The notes under the pieces were generated by a model. That model made no database searches. It saw only the letters and a list, made by a program, of their open reading frames with translations, and had not been told where the DNA came from. From Hirundichthys speculiger (lineage: Eukaryota > Chordata > Actinopteri > Beloniformes > Exocoetidae), in assembly GCA_018398805.1 (NCBI GenBank), contig JAGFBZ010001254.1, forward strand, positions 1,364,001-1,428,000: 64,000 bases of DNA. The letters are read 5' to 3'. Both the position numbers and the translations under genes were made by a program. Positions 1 through 12,565 of this stretch are shown piece by piece. The first letter of the stretch is position 1, and each line of letters begins with the position of its first letter.

Positions 1-771
1 AGTACTGCAAGTACAATTTGGATTTGATTTGGATCTTCTTCAGTTTGGGTGCCGCTTCTTCTTTTCTGATTTGTTAACACCATATTTTAACTTACTTTAG
101 AGTGAATTTTTTCGCCTGGCCGCTTTAGTAAAATCACAATATCTTGTAAAAGCAAAGAGCTCTTTACAGTGTACTATTTGTTTTACTTGTAAAATCCAAC
201 ACTAAGAGAGTAATTCAAAGAAAATAGAAGCTTAAAATCTACCACCACCTCAGCACAAACACTAGCAGACCCCTGGGGCACCTTTTGCCTTCTTCAAAAT
301 CCCAGCAAAAGCTGCAAAAGAGACATCCTCATCATATGTCATGTAAATTAGATTTTCATCTTTCCTGCCGCACACTGATGGATATTTTAAAGTTCAACAG
401 AGATGATGTGACCACAAAGCAGCCAGCTACACTACAAAGCCTTGACTTGCTTTGCTGCAGCCCAGTGGAATCTGACAAGGCTTCCCTAATGGGGTGTATT
501 TTCAGAGCATTTTTTCATCATTTTTTTTGTCCCCCCTCATTTCAAGCTGCGAGTCTAAGTAATGGTGTCACAGCATCATACGGAAGTGTCTGACAATGAT
601 TAATGCCATCAATACATGTGAAAATTATTATCCACCAGCTGCATCGATCAAAGAAAGCCTTATTGTATGTTAACTATCCTTCTCCTCACTCTCCTGTACG
701 TTATATAATCTTTCATGGCTTGTGTGTGACTTGAGCGTGTGTCCCAGAGGCTCGTCTGGTCAGGATCTCAC
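1..771 (-). other. kirrel3: kirrel3 intron downstream of the Ig3 exon (partial)
   Basis: Begins on the minus strand with donor GTGAGA at 771 and runs out of the window. Both strands were read; no coding segment with splice sites, RNA gene or recognisable repeat was found. Small ORFs here have no recognisable similarity. Confidence 0.8.
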
Positions 772-877
772 CTGAAGAGTGTTACAGGAGGGTTAGCCTT
801 CGCAGAGCAGTGGAATTTCACCAGGTTGCCCTCCAGAATAGGCTGAGGCTCCACGGAGAGATTCACAAGTGGGAGAT
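772..877 (-). CDS. kirrel3: kirrel3 coding exon: start of Ig domain 3
   Basis: A 106-nt minus-strand exon between acceptor GTTTTTATAG and donor CAG|GTGAGA. After completing a histidine codon it reads [18 protein letters not shown], then VKFHC with the first Ig3 cysteine, then [11 protein letters not shown] and the first two bases of an arginine-type codon (phase 2). [10 protein letters not shown] and FHCSAKANP are near-identical to mammalian KIRREL3 as remembered. N-L-S is a potential N-glycosylation site. The next exon should continue with the W-A-K-R-G core; it lies before position 1. This is the last exon of the gene visible here. Confidence 0.94.
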
Positions 878-1494
878 CTATAAAAACATCACAAATACAA
901 CCGATATTACAAGTGGCATCCTTTTCAAACAAGACACTGTTACTGACGCTGTTGCTACCTAAATCATGGAGAAATATGATACAGTTATTGTAAAGGGGAC
1001 AAACTGGACATTTTATAAATAGGTTGGGAGAAAATGCAACAATCAAAAAAAAATAAATAGATAAATGAAAAAAAAAAACATAAGACAAAAGCACAAATTT
1101 TGTTTAAGACACCTGCAAGTATGTGTAGTGATACATCAAAGCAATACAGTCTCCGAAAAAAAAAAAAAATTATGCTGCGCCCCCCTAGGAAGACCCCCCC
1201 CCACCACCCCACCACCCTCCACCGCGACTATTAATAGTATTACTTGTCTATAAAATTATTATACATACACCACTGCATAATACTGTATCCTTATTAACAT
1301 TAAGGGAAAACAAAAAAGAAAGAAATATAGGTCAACTTATGACAAAGAATAACTTTATTAAACTAGTTTTTTAGTCTGTAAAGATTTAAAGTGCATTAAT
1401 CCCACGGTAGTCACAGTGAAGCCAAGCTCTACATCAGCATTGTCATATTTCCTTGTATTAACTTTCTGGTGACTTTTGTTTATCTAATTATGAA

Positions 1495-1680
1495 ATGAAA
1501 AATGAAATGAAATGAAAAAAACTTTATTTATCCCATAAAGGGAAATTCAATACTGTAGCAAGGGCTCTCTTTTTTTTTTTTTTTTTATAAACAACAGACA
1601 AACGACAGCAATAATAATAAAATTACAGCAATAATAATATTAATTGATAATAATAATAATAATAATGATAATAATACGTT
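1495..1680. mobile_element. LINE-tail-like motif followed by (AAT)n
   Basis: ACTTTATTTATCCC followed by AAAGGGAAATTCAATAC is a motif very common at retroposon tails in fish genomes; here it is preceded by AAATG tandem copies and followed by poly-T and an interrupted ATA/AAT microsatellite (1610-1676). Only a tail-length fragment is present, so family and orientation are uncertain. Confidence 0.45.
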
Positions 1681-1879
1681 TTATGTCTTGTTGTGGAGGC
1701 TGATGGCTGCTCCGCCTTTCTTTTCATCTGTGTTAAATATTTTTCCGGGGTGTCTTTTGAGGGTTTGTTCACTTCATTTCTCCTGCTCTGTGCTGCGTGC
1801 ACGCATGTCCGTGCAAAAAAAAAAAAAACAAAAAAAAAAAACGACACAATATAGCTAATACTCCCTGTGCACACTGTGA

Positions 1880-2060
1880 CAATGAGAGCACCACTGCCAC
1901 CTACTGTAGTATATATGGAATTACACTTTATTCCAGTATGGCCAAAAAACCCCCCCCAAAAAAACAAAAAACAAAAAAGCATATTCCGCCCAGCCCCCCG
2001 GCCCTGGCATCACACCCGTCCCCCAAGGGGTCGCGGCCCACTATTTGAGAAGGACTGGTG
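1880..2060. mobile_element. Terminal fragment of an hAT-like element
   Basis: The segment ends GGGTCGCGGCCCACTATTTG then AGAAGGACTGG; its complement (CCAGTCCTTCT...GGGCCGCGACCC) resembles hAT ends of the CAGTGGTTCTCAAA...GGGCCGCGACCCC type. Upstream sequence (CCACCTACTGTAGTATATATGG) also resembles interior sequence of such repeats. The other end was not found, and poly-A and poly-C tracts break the region. Confidence 0.5.
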
Positions 2061-3927
2061 TAGGGTATCATTATGTGGGCTCTCATGTGGTCTATGGCTA
2101 TTAAAGGGAACTTTTTCGATTATCAACTTTTTTTTGTATTTTTTTTAGTTTGGGTCCATCAAAAAACTACCAAATTAAACAATGTTGTTTCTTTGTTTGG
2201 GGATGCCAATGCCTAAAAAAAAGAAAAAAAAAAAAGATGTAATTCAGTGAGCTGTTCAGATTTGCTGAGTATTGTGACATCACAGACCCAGACCTGAGTA
2301 GAATGATCCAGGTGTCATACTGCATCTCTGAAATAATGTGACCAAAGAAGTATCACAGGAATTTCAGAAAGATGTCAGGAAATCATGTTGAAAAAAAAAA
2401 GTCTGTTTAATCACCGATTACAAGTATTTGTTTTTTTTTTCCTATATGTACTTCTTCCCTTTTGCCATTTGAAAGTGACAGCAAACTGAAAAAGCTAAGA
2501 AAAAAAAGTTCAATATATTGTATTGGATGGGTGTTGTACTTGTTGTCTCTGGTATGGGAGTCAGCAGAGCAATGGCTTCCTTTTCCTGATAAAAGCCATG
2601 TCAGAATAACCAGTGACAGATACAGACGCGAATGCCATCTGATCACATCATTCTGGGTCATGTAACATCAATGTTATCGTATTATGAGGCGCAAGCTGTA
2701 GTTTTCATATCTAAAAAAGGAGATATGTTTTTTTGTTGTTGTTGTTGATTTTCTGAGCCTTTGTTGTGACAGTGGATAACATTTTGGGTTGTTTACTATT
2801 GTAGCTGGTCATGAAATCACATTGGGATTTTTTGGGTCTCTTTTTTAACTATGACTATGATCCTCTTAAAACCCAAACTGTTACTCTAATAATCTTAAAG
2901 TAGACTGTGGCAGGGCTTATGGCAATGAGAACTTATCTCAGTTCGAAGCAGAATTATCTTCAAAATAGCTGACAATTGTTTGAGAATAATTCAATGTCTT
3001 ATTTCAATATCCCTGCTGCCTAAACATTGTTCTGTACAGCAGATTAATACTGCAGCGTTTCTCACAGGTGCGGGGTAGAACACATCATTTTTAACTTTCA
3101 AATATGCTTAATTCTAAATCAAAAGAAAACTTAAACCGACACTGAGATTCACTTAATGAGAACACTCCCAAGTGCGATCCAAAGCAATTAAAACAATCGC
3201 AGTGATACAGTTCAGCTAAAACAGCTCTTACAAATACAATATTCGGCTTATGCAAATACAGTAAACAACTTAATTTATCCTAATTGACAAAAGGTGGGTT
3301 TTGTTTTTTTGTTTTTTTTTTCATTTCCATATCAATCCTGCCCCATGTGAAACAAACAGCTATTTACCGCATGGACTCGGAGGATGAATTTCAAGCAGGT
3401 AAAGCTATTTGTCAGGCTTTCGGAATAGATGCTTAGTGTATTTTGTTCACAGCCTCAAAAACTTCAAGAGGAAATCCTAATTAGGAGCAGGTCCTAGTTG
3501 GTAGTGGTTAAAGTGAAGCTTTATTTCTAATAGAAAACAGATGAATAGTAATACAGAGAGGAAAACACGATATATCAAACCAACTTATTTGTTCTTACTG
3601 GACGTTAGCAGTTAAAGCAATGTTTTGTGTAATATTTATTTTCTTTTGTTTTTTTGTTTTTTTTCTCTGGCATACTGTTAAAGCACAGTGGAGAATAAAC
3701 TAGTCATCAAAGGAAGCTGGCTTTGAGTTAAAGGCTCGTCATTTGTTTCAAAGGTCTATCTGCTCTGTGTTGAGTTCTACAAACGTACCAAGCAGGAACG
3801 GTGTTTGGATGTAGATAAAGAGCACTGCAGCGAGCACAGAGATCCAGAGGGAGTTAACGACGGACACAAATGCAACTGTAATGGAGCCAAACAACCCTGT
3901 GTATAGTTATGAAGAGTGAATATATCA

Positions 3928-3990
3928 GTGAGTGTGTGTGTTTGTGTGTGGGCGTGTGTGTGTGTGCGTGTGTGTGCTTGAGCATGAGGC
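3928..3990. repeat. Interrupted (TG)n microsatellite
   Basis: TG dinucleotide tract with TTTG, GGCG and GCG interruptions. Confidence 0.9.
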
Positions 3991-6949
3991 ATAGGAAAGC
4001 TGCCTATTACCCTGTGGCTGTGCAGATGCTCTAGGCTGGCTCAGCTGCCACAAAACCCCAGAGACGGGGTGGTCCAGGTGCCATATTCCTCCCTACTCAC
4101 ACCATATTTCCCATCAGCAGACAAATTCCCCTCCAGGACAACTGCCCCCCCCAACACACACCCACCCACCCCCACACACACACACTAACCACTATACCAC
4201 CTTGAAATCCACGGGCTCCACCTGTGCCTCGTCTCCCCAGGCCAGTTGAGAAAACGACAACATTGTGAATCCTAAAAGACTGAGAGCCACATTCAAGCAG
4301 AGAGTGTCCTCAGGTACCGAGGAGCCAAGCGGCAGTTTGTGACTGCGTATTTGCATGTGGAGCCGTGTGTGCTCATGAAGGGGTGGGGTGGGGGGTGGGT
4401 GGGGATGCTTCACAGTAAAACAGGAAACTTATCCATGCTGTGAGCAGCGGCGTTTGCAGCTCGGTGGGTGTCTTTAGTGTCATGAACAGTTAATTGCGTG
4501 AACGGAAATGTAGGCTGAAGAAACCTGAGGGGCAAAAAGACAGGTGTGGAAGGTGGCAATAAAAAAACCCTGCAAGTGCACAGAAAGAGGCAGACATAAA
4601 AGGGTAGAAGGAAGATCTGAAGGTAGCGTCTGTGCTTATAGATACAGCAGCATAGAAGTTTACTCAGAACCATTTCACTGAATCGTTTCTCATAGAGGAC
4701 TTTTTAATCATGCCAAGCTTTTTCCTGCTGCCAAGAGACTTCTAATGACACAAATGCTTGTCCCTGTCAGTCTGACCACAAAATCAATGTTTTCTTTCCT
4801 ATGATTGAAGGGACCCTCTCTTAGAAACTCCCACCAGTCTCTCTGGACTGGAGGTGAGGTCATGATCATTTTTATTTGTTGATAGTTCCATCTCCCAAAG
4901 CCACATTAAAAGACAGCTGCTGGGGCAAGAGTCATCAAAATCTGTCAGCGAGGCTCCTGTATATGAATTACGGACTGACCATCACTAAACTTTGACCTTC
5001 ATGTTATCATATGTCTGCTTAGAGAAGAAGTCCACTTTCCACTTTGATGTATAAATCTGCAAGCTGCTGTGTGTGAATGCATTTGAGGCATCAAGTCATA
5101 TCACATCAATATGCAAGACTGTGAACGCCTCACATTTCTGTAAGAGAGTTGTGGTGAAGGAGAAAGAGGGGGAGGGATGGGTGGATGGAGGCAAAGTGGG
5201 AATAGTAAGATTGATCGGAGCATCAGTGAAAACAACAGGATGAATTGGGGAGGGTGGTGTTTTAGTTGGCCGACAGCTTTTGATCGGTTAGTTCAAAGTG
5301 GAGACCAGATGGTGTTTTTGGAACAATCTTCCAACTTCTCTGTTTCCTGGAGAAAGTGCCAGCACAAATTGTTTTTTTCCCCCTTTTTTAAAGCTTAATT
5401 TCCAATCTCTCCGGGTCACCGTAGACAGCTGTTCTCCAGCAGGACCAGCCTCAAACTCCAGGAGCGTCAGATGCCTCAGAAGGATGCAGAAGCTGTTTGT
5501 GGACCGTTCGCTTGTAGTTTACAGCCTCGGCAATATGGGCACGCTGTCATACGGCTGGCTGAGTGGGACTGAGGAGAGAACAGACTGACGGACAACCTGA
5601 GGTCTAACATATTGATAATAATATATTCACTTGAGTAAAGTCAGAATTTACTGTTTAATGAAGGCAGATGTTCTGTGGCATTCCTAGCACATTCACAAGC
5701 GTTATGTTCACATTTAAATATGTTCACGCTCCAAACTTTTTTAAGTTTCGAGAGTCTCTTCTTGCCCTTTTCCTGTTACTTATTTCCACTCACTCGTAGA
5801 TTCTGTCTTAGATGAATTTGCCATTATCTGCTTGATTAGGCAAGGAGAGCATGTAGCTGCACAAACTACCCAAAACAAATTCTCCCCAACTGCACATGTG
5901 CATGTTCTTTATTAATTAGTCCTAACAAATGGCATTCATTTTCCCCCCACATGGCTCAGCTTGTTTGCAATGCAAACACACAGAGAACCCTGGCTTTCAC
6001 TCGTCCCGAGCGCATTAATTTCCCACTACGCATTTCAAAGTGTTTCTATGTGGGGCAAAGCTCTGCAGATATGCAACTGCACGGAAAGATGTTTGAGGAG
6101 TATTTGAAATCATGTAATGAGTGGGAATTAGTGTGAAAAGAAACTGTGGCATTTTAAACAAATTTTCCTGCAGCGGTACAATGTGTTTAATGATTTAGGG
6201 CTAAAGGGTGTAATGCAAGTTAAGACATGCTGCTGAGGAAAACAGCATCAGGAGGTAGCCACCCGTCTGCTATCAAATAATTACAGCCAGATAATGGAAT
6301 GGTTTGTACAAGTGAAGTCAGCAGTCTATCCGGGGTTCTGAATTACTTTCATTGGCTCTAAATTCCTCTCATTTCAGCAACATCACCAGCACACACTGTA
6401 TTTAGATGCTAATTTGTCTGAACCTTGGTCTGATAACTCTGCATGAACTTCAGTGCAAATGGAAATGCTGAGGTGGATGTAAAGCATGGGCATTAAAGTA
6501 ATGATAGAAGAAAATGCTGTTGTTAAATGCACTGGGTTTCGGACTTATTTAAGCTGTGGAGCAAAGTGCAGAGTTGTGCTTAGATTACTCTCATTTAGAT
6601 TACCATTAGGATGCAGCAGAATGCAGAACGGCACCTAAACACATCAGCAGATGAAATGTTGAGAAAATCAGCTGGGTTGAAATGGCTTTAATAAGTTTTT
6701 TTTTTCTCCTCACTGAAATGGTTGATAACTCTAGACAGGAAGATAAATGACACTTATAGTTAATGAACTAATAATTGGACTGATCCAAAGTCACACATGC
6801 AGTAAGTAACACCAGTCTTTTGTTTCTAAAGTGCTCAGAAGACATTATCCACACTCTCTGGGACATTTGCTCATTTGCCATCACACTGAAAGTGAGACAA
6901 AAGCATCAATATCAATTTCATCTGTGTATGTTCAATGCTGTCATAACGT

Positions 6950-7420
6950 GTGTGTAGTGAGGAGGACCCAAAAATGCAGGACAGTGGGGTGTCTGAAGCC
7001 GAAACGTCCTCCGAATTATCTACACAGAAACAGAAACCAAAACTAAACCAGAGTAGTCCAGGGAACGGAATAACATGGCAGGAACAGGGTACAGAACAAG
7101 CCAGGATCAAATGGGGACACCCACAGACAAGAACATGGGGAAAGCAACAGTACGACCTGGCAAATAAACAGGGGAAGACATGACTTAGATCCACAAAGGG
7201 ACAAACAAGGGGCAGATGCAAACAATCAGGGTTATCACGGAAGGAAGTAAAGCGGAGCACAGACAAGACAGACCCTTCAAAGTAAAACAGGAACAAGATA
7301 GACTAAGGACAAGGGAGACGAGACGAGACGAGATGAGACGAGACAGGACACAAACCAAACTCAGAAACTCAGAGGGAAAAATCCAGAAAGCGTGCCCCGC
7401 CCACCCCACACCATAACAAA
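6950..7420 (+). repeat. Interspersed repeat fragment with (GAGAC)n
   Basis: Begins AGTGAGGAGGACCCAAAAAT followed by GCAGGACAG and shows long runs of CAGGAACA-type words, including CCTTCAAAGTAAAACAGGAA. The start (GGACCCAAATGCAGGA) is a familiar edge of a dispersed fish repeat. A (GAGAC)n pentanucleotide tract lies at 7313-7347. A reverse-oriented, more decayed relative may be at 30820-31200. Overlapping ORFs are low-complexity shadows. Confidence 0.5.
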
Positions 7421-8661
7421 TGCAGAGCCAAATCAAAGAGCATCAGAGAAGTATTTTTAAGGGGTATTGACCCCTTGCTCATCAACCTCTGACTAGAAAA
7501 TAACGTGAAGACTGTAGCAAAGATTTAGCTCTTTGATTTTATTTTTTTCACAAGAGAACAAGTGTGTTGTTGCTTCAAATGTTTCTGCAAATCCAGTTTT
7601 CTCTGGAGGCAAAATTTCACTCGATGCAAATGAGGTTGTGCTCTTTAGCTTCGACATGAAGCGGGATAAAAGTTTAGCGTGACACATGTCTGGAGGGACA
7701 GAAGTGGTATGATGTGTTCAGTAGTGTTCAGATTACCAGCATCTACTCAGCATAGACATACAATAATCCCTTCATCCTTGTTAGGGGACTGAGAGACTTC
7801 ACAGGTCTCCTTATACAACACACGGGAGCACAAGATGAAAAGGAATATAAATCTGGAACATCATACAGTATAACAGTTTTTTTTATCCCTCGCATTTTTT
7901 CATGTCAAAAAATGATATTACATCTTTTAATTCTTATGTGACGATAGCACCTGCAGCACCAAAGATCAACATCATGGTTAGTTTGCTCATTTTAAGTAAG
8001 GTATGTAAAGCACACTAAAAGGCAGCAGTTTGATACACTTGCTTCAACCTAAAATATAATTCCAATGGAACATTGCAGCTTTCCACATTTTTATTTAGTT
8101 ATTTATTTTTTCTGTTGGCCTCTCTTACAAGAAAAAAAAAAAATTTCTTAAAACACAGCACAAAGCCTGTCTTATGATAATATAAAGGATTTACAGCACA
8201 GGTTAGAGACTCCTATTTCTGTGCGGTGGAAGCAACTGGAAAACATTCGAACACACTAGCGAGCTCCAGGTGACTGGCTGAGGCACTTAACACCGCCAAC
8301 AGTTATGAACCTGCTTTCTTGAATGTGGACATGTGGCTGATTCTCAGTGTTAAAAGAGAGACACCCAAGCAGCACTGTAAAGAGAAACTTGTCAAGTGTT
8401 TCATTTATTTCACAAGCTGACAGGAAGCTCCTGAAGGAACCATTGCCTTGATAAGTAGTCTGATGGCTTTCAGCTTTTCTGAAAAAGGCCGAGTAAAAGA
8501 AAAGAAAGGGGGACTCTATTCCTATCGCTATCTCATCTCAGTATTGGCAAAATGATTAAATTCACACACAAACAAACCTGAGGTCAGATTTGCTAGAGAC
8601 TGGTCCCAACCAGATCCACACATAAAATCAGGATACTTTTATCCTCTGTTCCTGATGACAA

Positions 8662-8689
8662 TCTTTTCCTGATGATAATCAGGAAAAGA
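8662..8689. repeat. Perfect 12-bp hairpin with 4-nt loop
   Basis: TCTTTTCCTGAT, loop GATA, then ATCAGGAAAAGA: a perfect stem. The preceding bases repeat CCTGATGACAATC, so it may have arisen by local duplication. Confidence 0.8.
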
Positions 8690-11096
8690 GAGGACCAACA
8701 GAATAAGTCAAAAAACAAACCACACGGAAGAGGCAATGAAATCTTTGGCTGAAGTGAGAATTGAAGCATTCCAAGGTGGATGATTGATTTGTCAATCATT
8801 AATGATTTGCATTGATTTGCATCCTGCTTCTCCTATCAGTTTCCACTATGTTGTGCTGTATGTCACATCTTTTACTGTGCAGGTCTGCATCAATTCCAAG
8901 TGATAAATGATTAATCAGTTAATAAAAGAGCTAATAGTGCCCTCATTAAGGTTCAAGCATTTCTTCACAGAATACAGAATGATGACGACAGATGAAATCA
9001 AGGACAAGTTACATTTTTCTTCCATAATGTGTCAGAGCTAATATGCTGTAAATACTCAGCATTATTACATTCCATTCTTTGTATGGCTAAAAATGTCACT
9101 TCAGTATAATTAAAAGATTATTGTCCAGTCATATCTGATACATTTGTTTCAAGAGCCAAGTCAATAGTTAAAACAAGGCTTGAACTTCAACAATGTAACT
9201 ATCGCTCTATTAGTGTCATTGTGGGTGTTGCTAGATTCTGGTACTGCAGCTTTGTAAGCTATTTGGGGACAATGCTCTGATAATTAACTTAGAAATAATC
9301 GAATTATCCACATTATCCGATTTGGCACAGTGGGGCCTTCAGGTCATTTAAAGACTAAATGAAGCACTTGGATTTGATCACAGATTTTGTGTGAAGCCCA
9401 CTTTGTATGACTGCAGCTTTAGTCCCTTCTAGGGTTTTGCTTTTCTTTCTACCCTGATCATACTTGATCTTACAGCATTATCACAAATCCAATTTAACTA
9501 GTCCACTAAGGTATAATGAACAGGCATGTGAATGTTCTCAAAGGTTTGAATACAGACAACTTGTCTTTTTATTTGTTCTTAAAGCCCTCTATCTGGGAGG
9601 TGAAACATCTTCAAAAATGGAGAAAAATAAGTCCAGTTACCTTGATCCAAACCTGTGAGAGTTGCCATGACCTGGATGGCTGAGGACTTACACCAACAGG
9701 CATCTGAATAATGACATACTCACAGCTCTACATGCCCAAAACAAAATTTTAGAATAGCTGCAGAACTCTGTAAACATCTACTGTAAGAAAACATCATCAG
9801 ACACTGTACATGTTTAAACAGACTGTCTTTGCAGAACATTTGAGCGTTCAAGTCTTTGGTTCTGTGTTTCAGTTGCTGAACCGCTGACCGTTTAATCAAT
9901 TTAGACTGCGTTGAAATGAAGCGAATTGACACCTGGCACGAATGAATCAAAGTTAAACTGCAGCATGGGCAAACTTAATTTGAGAACTGCATCTCTGCAC
10001 AAACTTCCAAAGCTCCGCTGAACTGTGCTGAAAAGTACCTGTCAAATCTGTGGGGGGTGGGGGGGTGGAAGGAGACAAGAGCCTTAGCCTTGTGGAAGAC
10101 AGTTTCGACAATTAGTCTCTGCTGTCGCTCGGTCTAATCTCACACTGTGAAAAATGTTTTCAGGAGCTGTAATTGTGTAAAGATGACATTTTGGGATGCT
10201 AATTAGAAATCTGCTCCACTCATTTTTCAGGGTTAAATCATACATTCAGAAGCGAGGGTGATGCTGGGATGGCGAGCATTTATCACAGACACATCATTAT
10301 ACATGGTGACAAATCAGTTTACATGTGGGCAGACTTCCTTCTCTGACTGTATAAGAAAAAAAAAAATGAAGAGGACAATCTGCAAGGGTTGCAAACATAA
10401 CAACTGTTAATCACTTTTACTCCCGCGCCTGAGTTGCCCTGATTGTGCTGTGCCCGCCCGTGCCATGCTTACCTCTTGCGGTGTGCATAATGAAAAGAAT
10501 GGAGCCGTCAGTCATAATAGTTCTCTAAATAGCATTTTCTGCTTTATTAGTCATACTTAATGGCGTTGAAGGGGTTGTGAGTGGTGCAAAATCCCATTGT
10601 TCAAAGCCCCTCTCTCGCTGTGAGCAGGTTCATGATCGAAAAAAAGATTCCCTGACAGTCGAAGCCGAATGTGTTTTACACGCTGGGCTTGCTTTCCCAG
10701 TTTTTAAGGAGAATTGTGGTTGTGCTCATCAAAAAGATTGATAGCATAAGTGTGGAAATAAAGAGGTAGAGACAGTTTACACTGTGCGACAGCAAGCAGG
10801 TAAAAGAAGCTCCATTCATTTTAGGCAGACAGATCTCTTGATATTTCGTCAACGAACAAAAACAGTGATGCATCACCAATTCATCTCTCTCCATGGTATG
10901 AAAGGAAAGAGGAAACTAATTATAAATACCCATCAGAGCCCACGATAAATCCTTGATATTTTCAGTGTCAGTGAAGCGTGTAGCTCTGACAGGCTGGTCA
11001 TATGTACACTATATTTTACCTCAAAAGATCTTTAAAACAAAAAGTTAGAGGGGGAATGTGAAAGGCATGAGGAGAAGGAAGCAGAGGTGCACTTAC

Positions 11097-11247
11097 GTTG
11101 AATGTCAATCGTGACACTGCTTTCCTTGCCGTTGGGCACTGCCTTGTTGGAGGCCTTGCAGATGATCTGCTGGCCTGTTTCGATGTTGGAAGGTGATAGG
11201 TACAGAGTGCTCACGGTGCTTTCTCTCCTGCCATCCCGGAGCAATGT
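11097..11247 (-). CDS. kirrel3: kirrel3 coding exon: second half of Ig domain 2
   Basis: A 151-nt minus-strand exon between acceptor TCTTTTCAG and donor CAAC|GTAAGT. It reads [18 protein letters not shown], then [12 protein letters not shown] with the second Ig2 cysteine, then [20 protein letters not shown]. It is entered in phase 0 and leaves one base (C) that joins AT of the next exon to make histidine. The D-G-x-R-E-S-x-V-S-T-L and NKAxPxGKExSVTIDIQ motifs are family-typical. With the exon at 18823-18980 it makes one complete Ig domain interrupted by a 7.6-kb phase-0 intron. Confidence 0.96.
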
Positions 11248-11449
11248 CTGAAAAGAGAGAAGAAATACTGAGTAACGTGAAGGCAGTTGTGTGCCTCAAA
11301 AAATGATGGAACCTTGGAATAACATTTCTCTGCCTTGCAATCACTGGACAGAACCACAACTATTTTGATGTGGTTCGGTCGAAGTCCAAGGAATGCTGAA
11401 CTGAAACTTCAAATGTCCTAACTGAAGATTATAAACTGAAGATTATAAA

Positions 11450-11457
11450 CACACACG

Positions 11458-11497
<40 letters not shown>
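11450..11497. repeat. Compound microsatellite (AC)n(AT)n
   Basis: AC units with one CG interruption to 11475, then AT units to 11497; about 200 bp upstream of the exon at 11097-11247 on the minus strand. Confidence 0.95.
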
Positions 11498-12530
11498 CAT
11501 TTTTGTGCCTTCTTTTGTGTGTCTGGAGTGCTGCGCTCCAGTGCATTGCTTGTCATACTCCACAAAGGAAATCAATCTTCTTTTCAGCGTTCATCCTCTG
11601 AGCCCTACATTGTGGAAGCCATCTGGAATCGGTTGGTAGCGCTCAGTAGCTCTCCCTCTCCCTCAGATGCTCAGAGGACGGCTCAGGGAGTCTATGTTAA
11701 ACAGTGCAGGACAGAACAAAGGCACTGACTGGAACAAATTGTGTGGGCACCAGGGCACAGTGTGGTCAACCACAAAGTCAAGATGCATTTCCTTGCCATG
11801 CCTTTAAAGCAGACCCACTGTTGTTCTGCATCTTTTTTTTTTTTTTTTATTCCTAAGAAGACAGTATTAGAATAGAAACAGAGCAGCTACTTTGACTGGT
11901 AGACACTCACAGTGGACTTGCTTTGCTGCACTGCTGCCTTTGGATTAGCCTGTGGATTTCCACACACGATGCAACATGAAAACATGCTGATGTTTCAAAT
12001 CAACATCCAGCCAACATTTTATCCTGTCAATCACTAACTCCCTGAATGTGATCTTGTGATGTACTTAAACGACTTGATTATGAAACAAAACTTCTACAGT
12101 GGGACATACTCTGCATGTCATGACTAAAGCTTGACCAGTTGCATTACATAATATAATAAATACAAAATTCTACATATAAAAAATGTTTGGGGTAGCCACT
12201 TCTCATTTGTCATACAGCTACCTACCTATCACCACCTTTACACCATGCTTTACTTGAGGTCCCTCTTATGTAGTAAGCACAAAGCTGTAAAGTCAGGTTC
12301 CAAACAGGTACACCACATGTAAGAGTGGTTTGGAAAGAAGTAAACTGGCTAACTCCATTCACTAAAATTGGCTACTATAAGCAATGATGTAAAGATGTGA
12401 CTGAAAGTGATTTTGACTTTATTGTTGTGCTGTTTTGACCAAAACATTTTACAGATGTGTCATTGAAACCTAAAGAGATTGTGTCAACCTTTGGAAAATA
12501 AAAAAAAAATAAAAGTAAAAAATAACAGTG

Positions 12531-12559
12531 AATAATGCGTCTAAACAAGACGCATTATT
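12531..12559. repeat. Perfect 12-bp inverted repeat beside hAT element
   Basis: AATAATGCGTCT, spacer AAACA, then AGACGCATTATT. It lies 7 bp left of the hAT target duplication; TCTAAACAAG at its centre recurs across the duplication/element junction. Confidence 0.8.
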
Positions 12560-12565
12560 AAATGC

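Larger units (their letters stand above)
878..11096 (-). other. kirrel3: kirrel3 intron between the Ig2 and Ig3 exons (10.2 kb)
   Basis: Bounded on the minus strand by donor GTAAGT at 11096 and acceptor TATAG at 878. It holds a decayed hAT/LINE/AT-microsatellite patch at about 1480-2060, purine-rich poly-A stretches at 2220-2235, (TG)n at 3930-3990, (CA)n at 4150-4190, an interspersed repeat with a (GAGAC)n tract at 6950-7400 and a perfect hairpin at 8662-8689. The stretches 2400-3900, 4200-6900, 7450-8650 and 8700-11090 show nothing I can assign. Confidence 0.8.
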
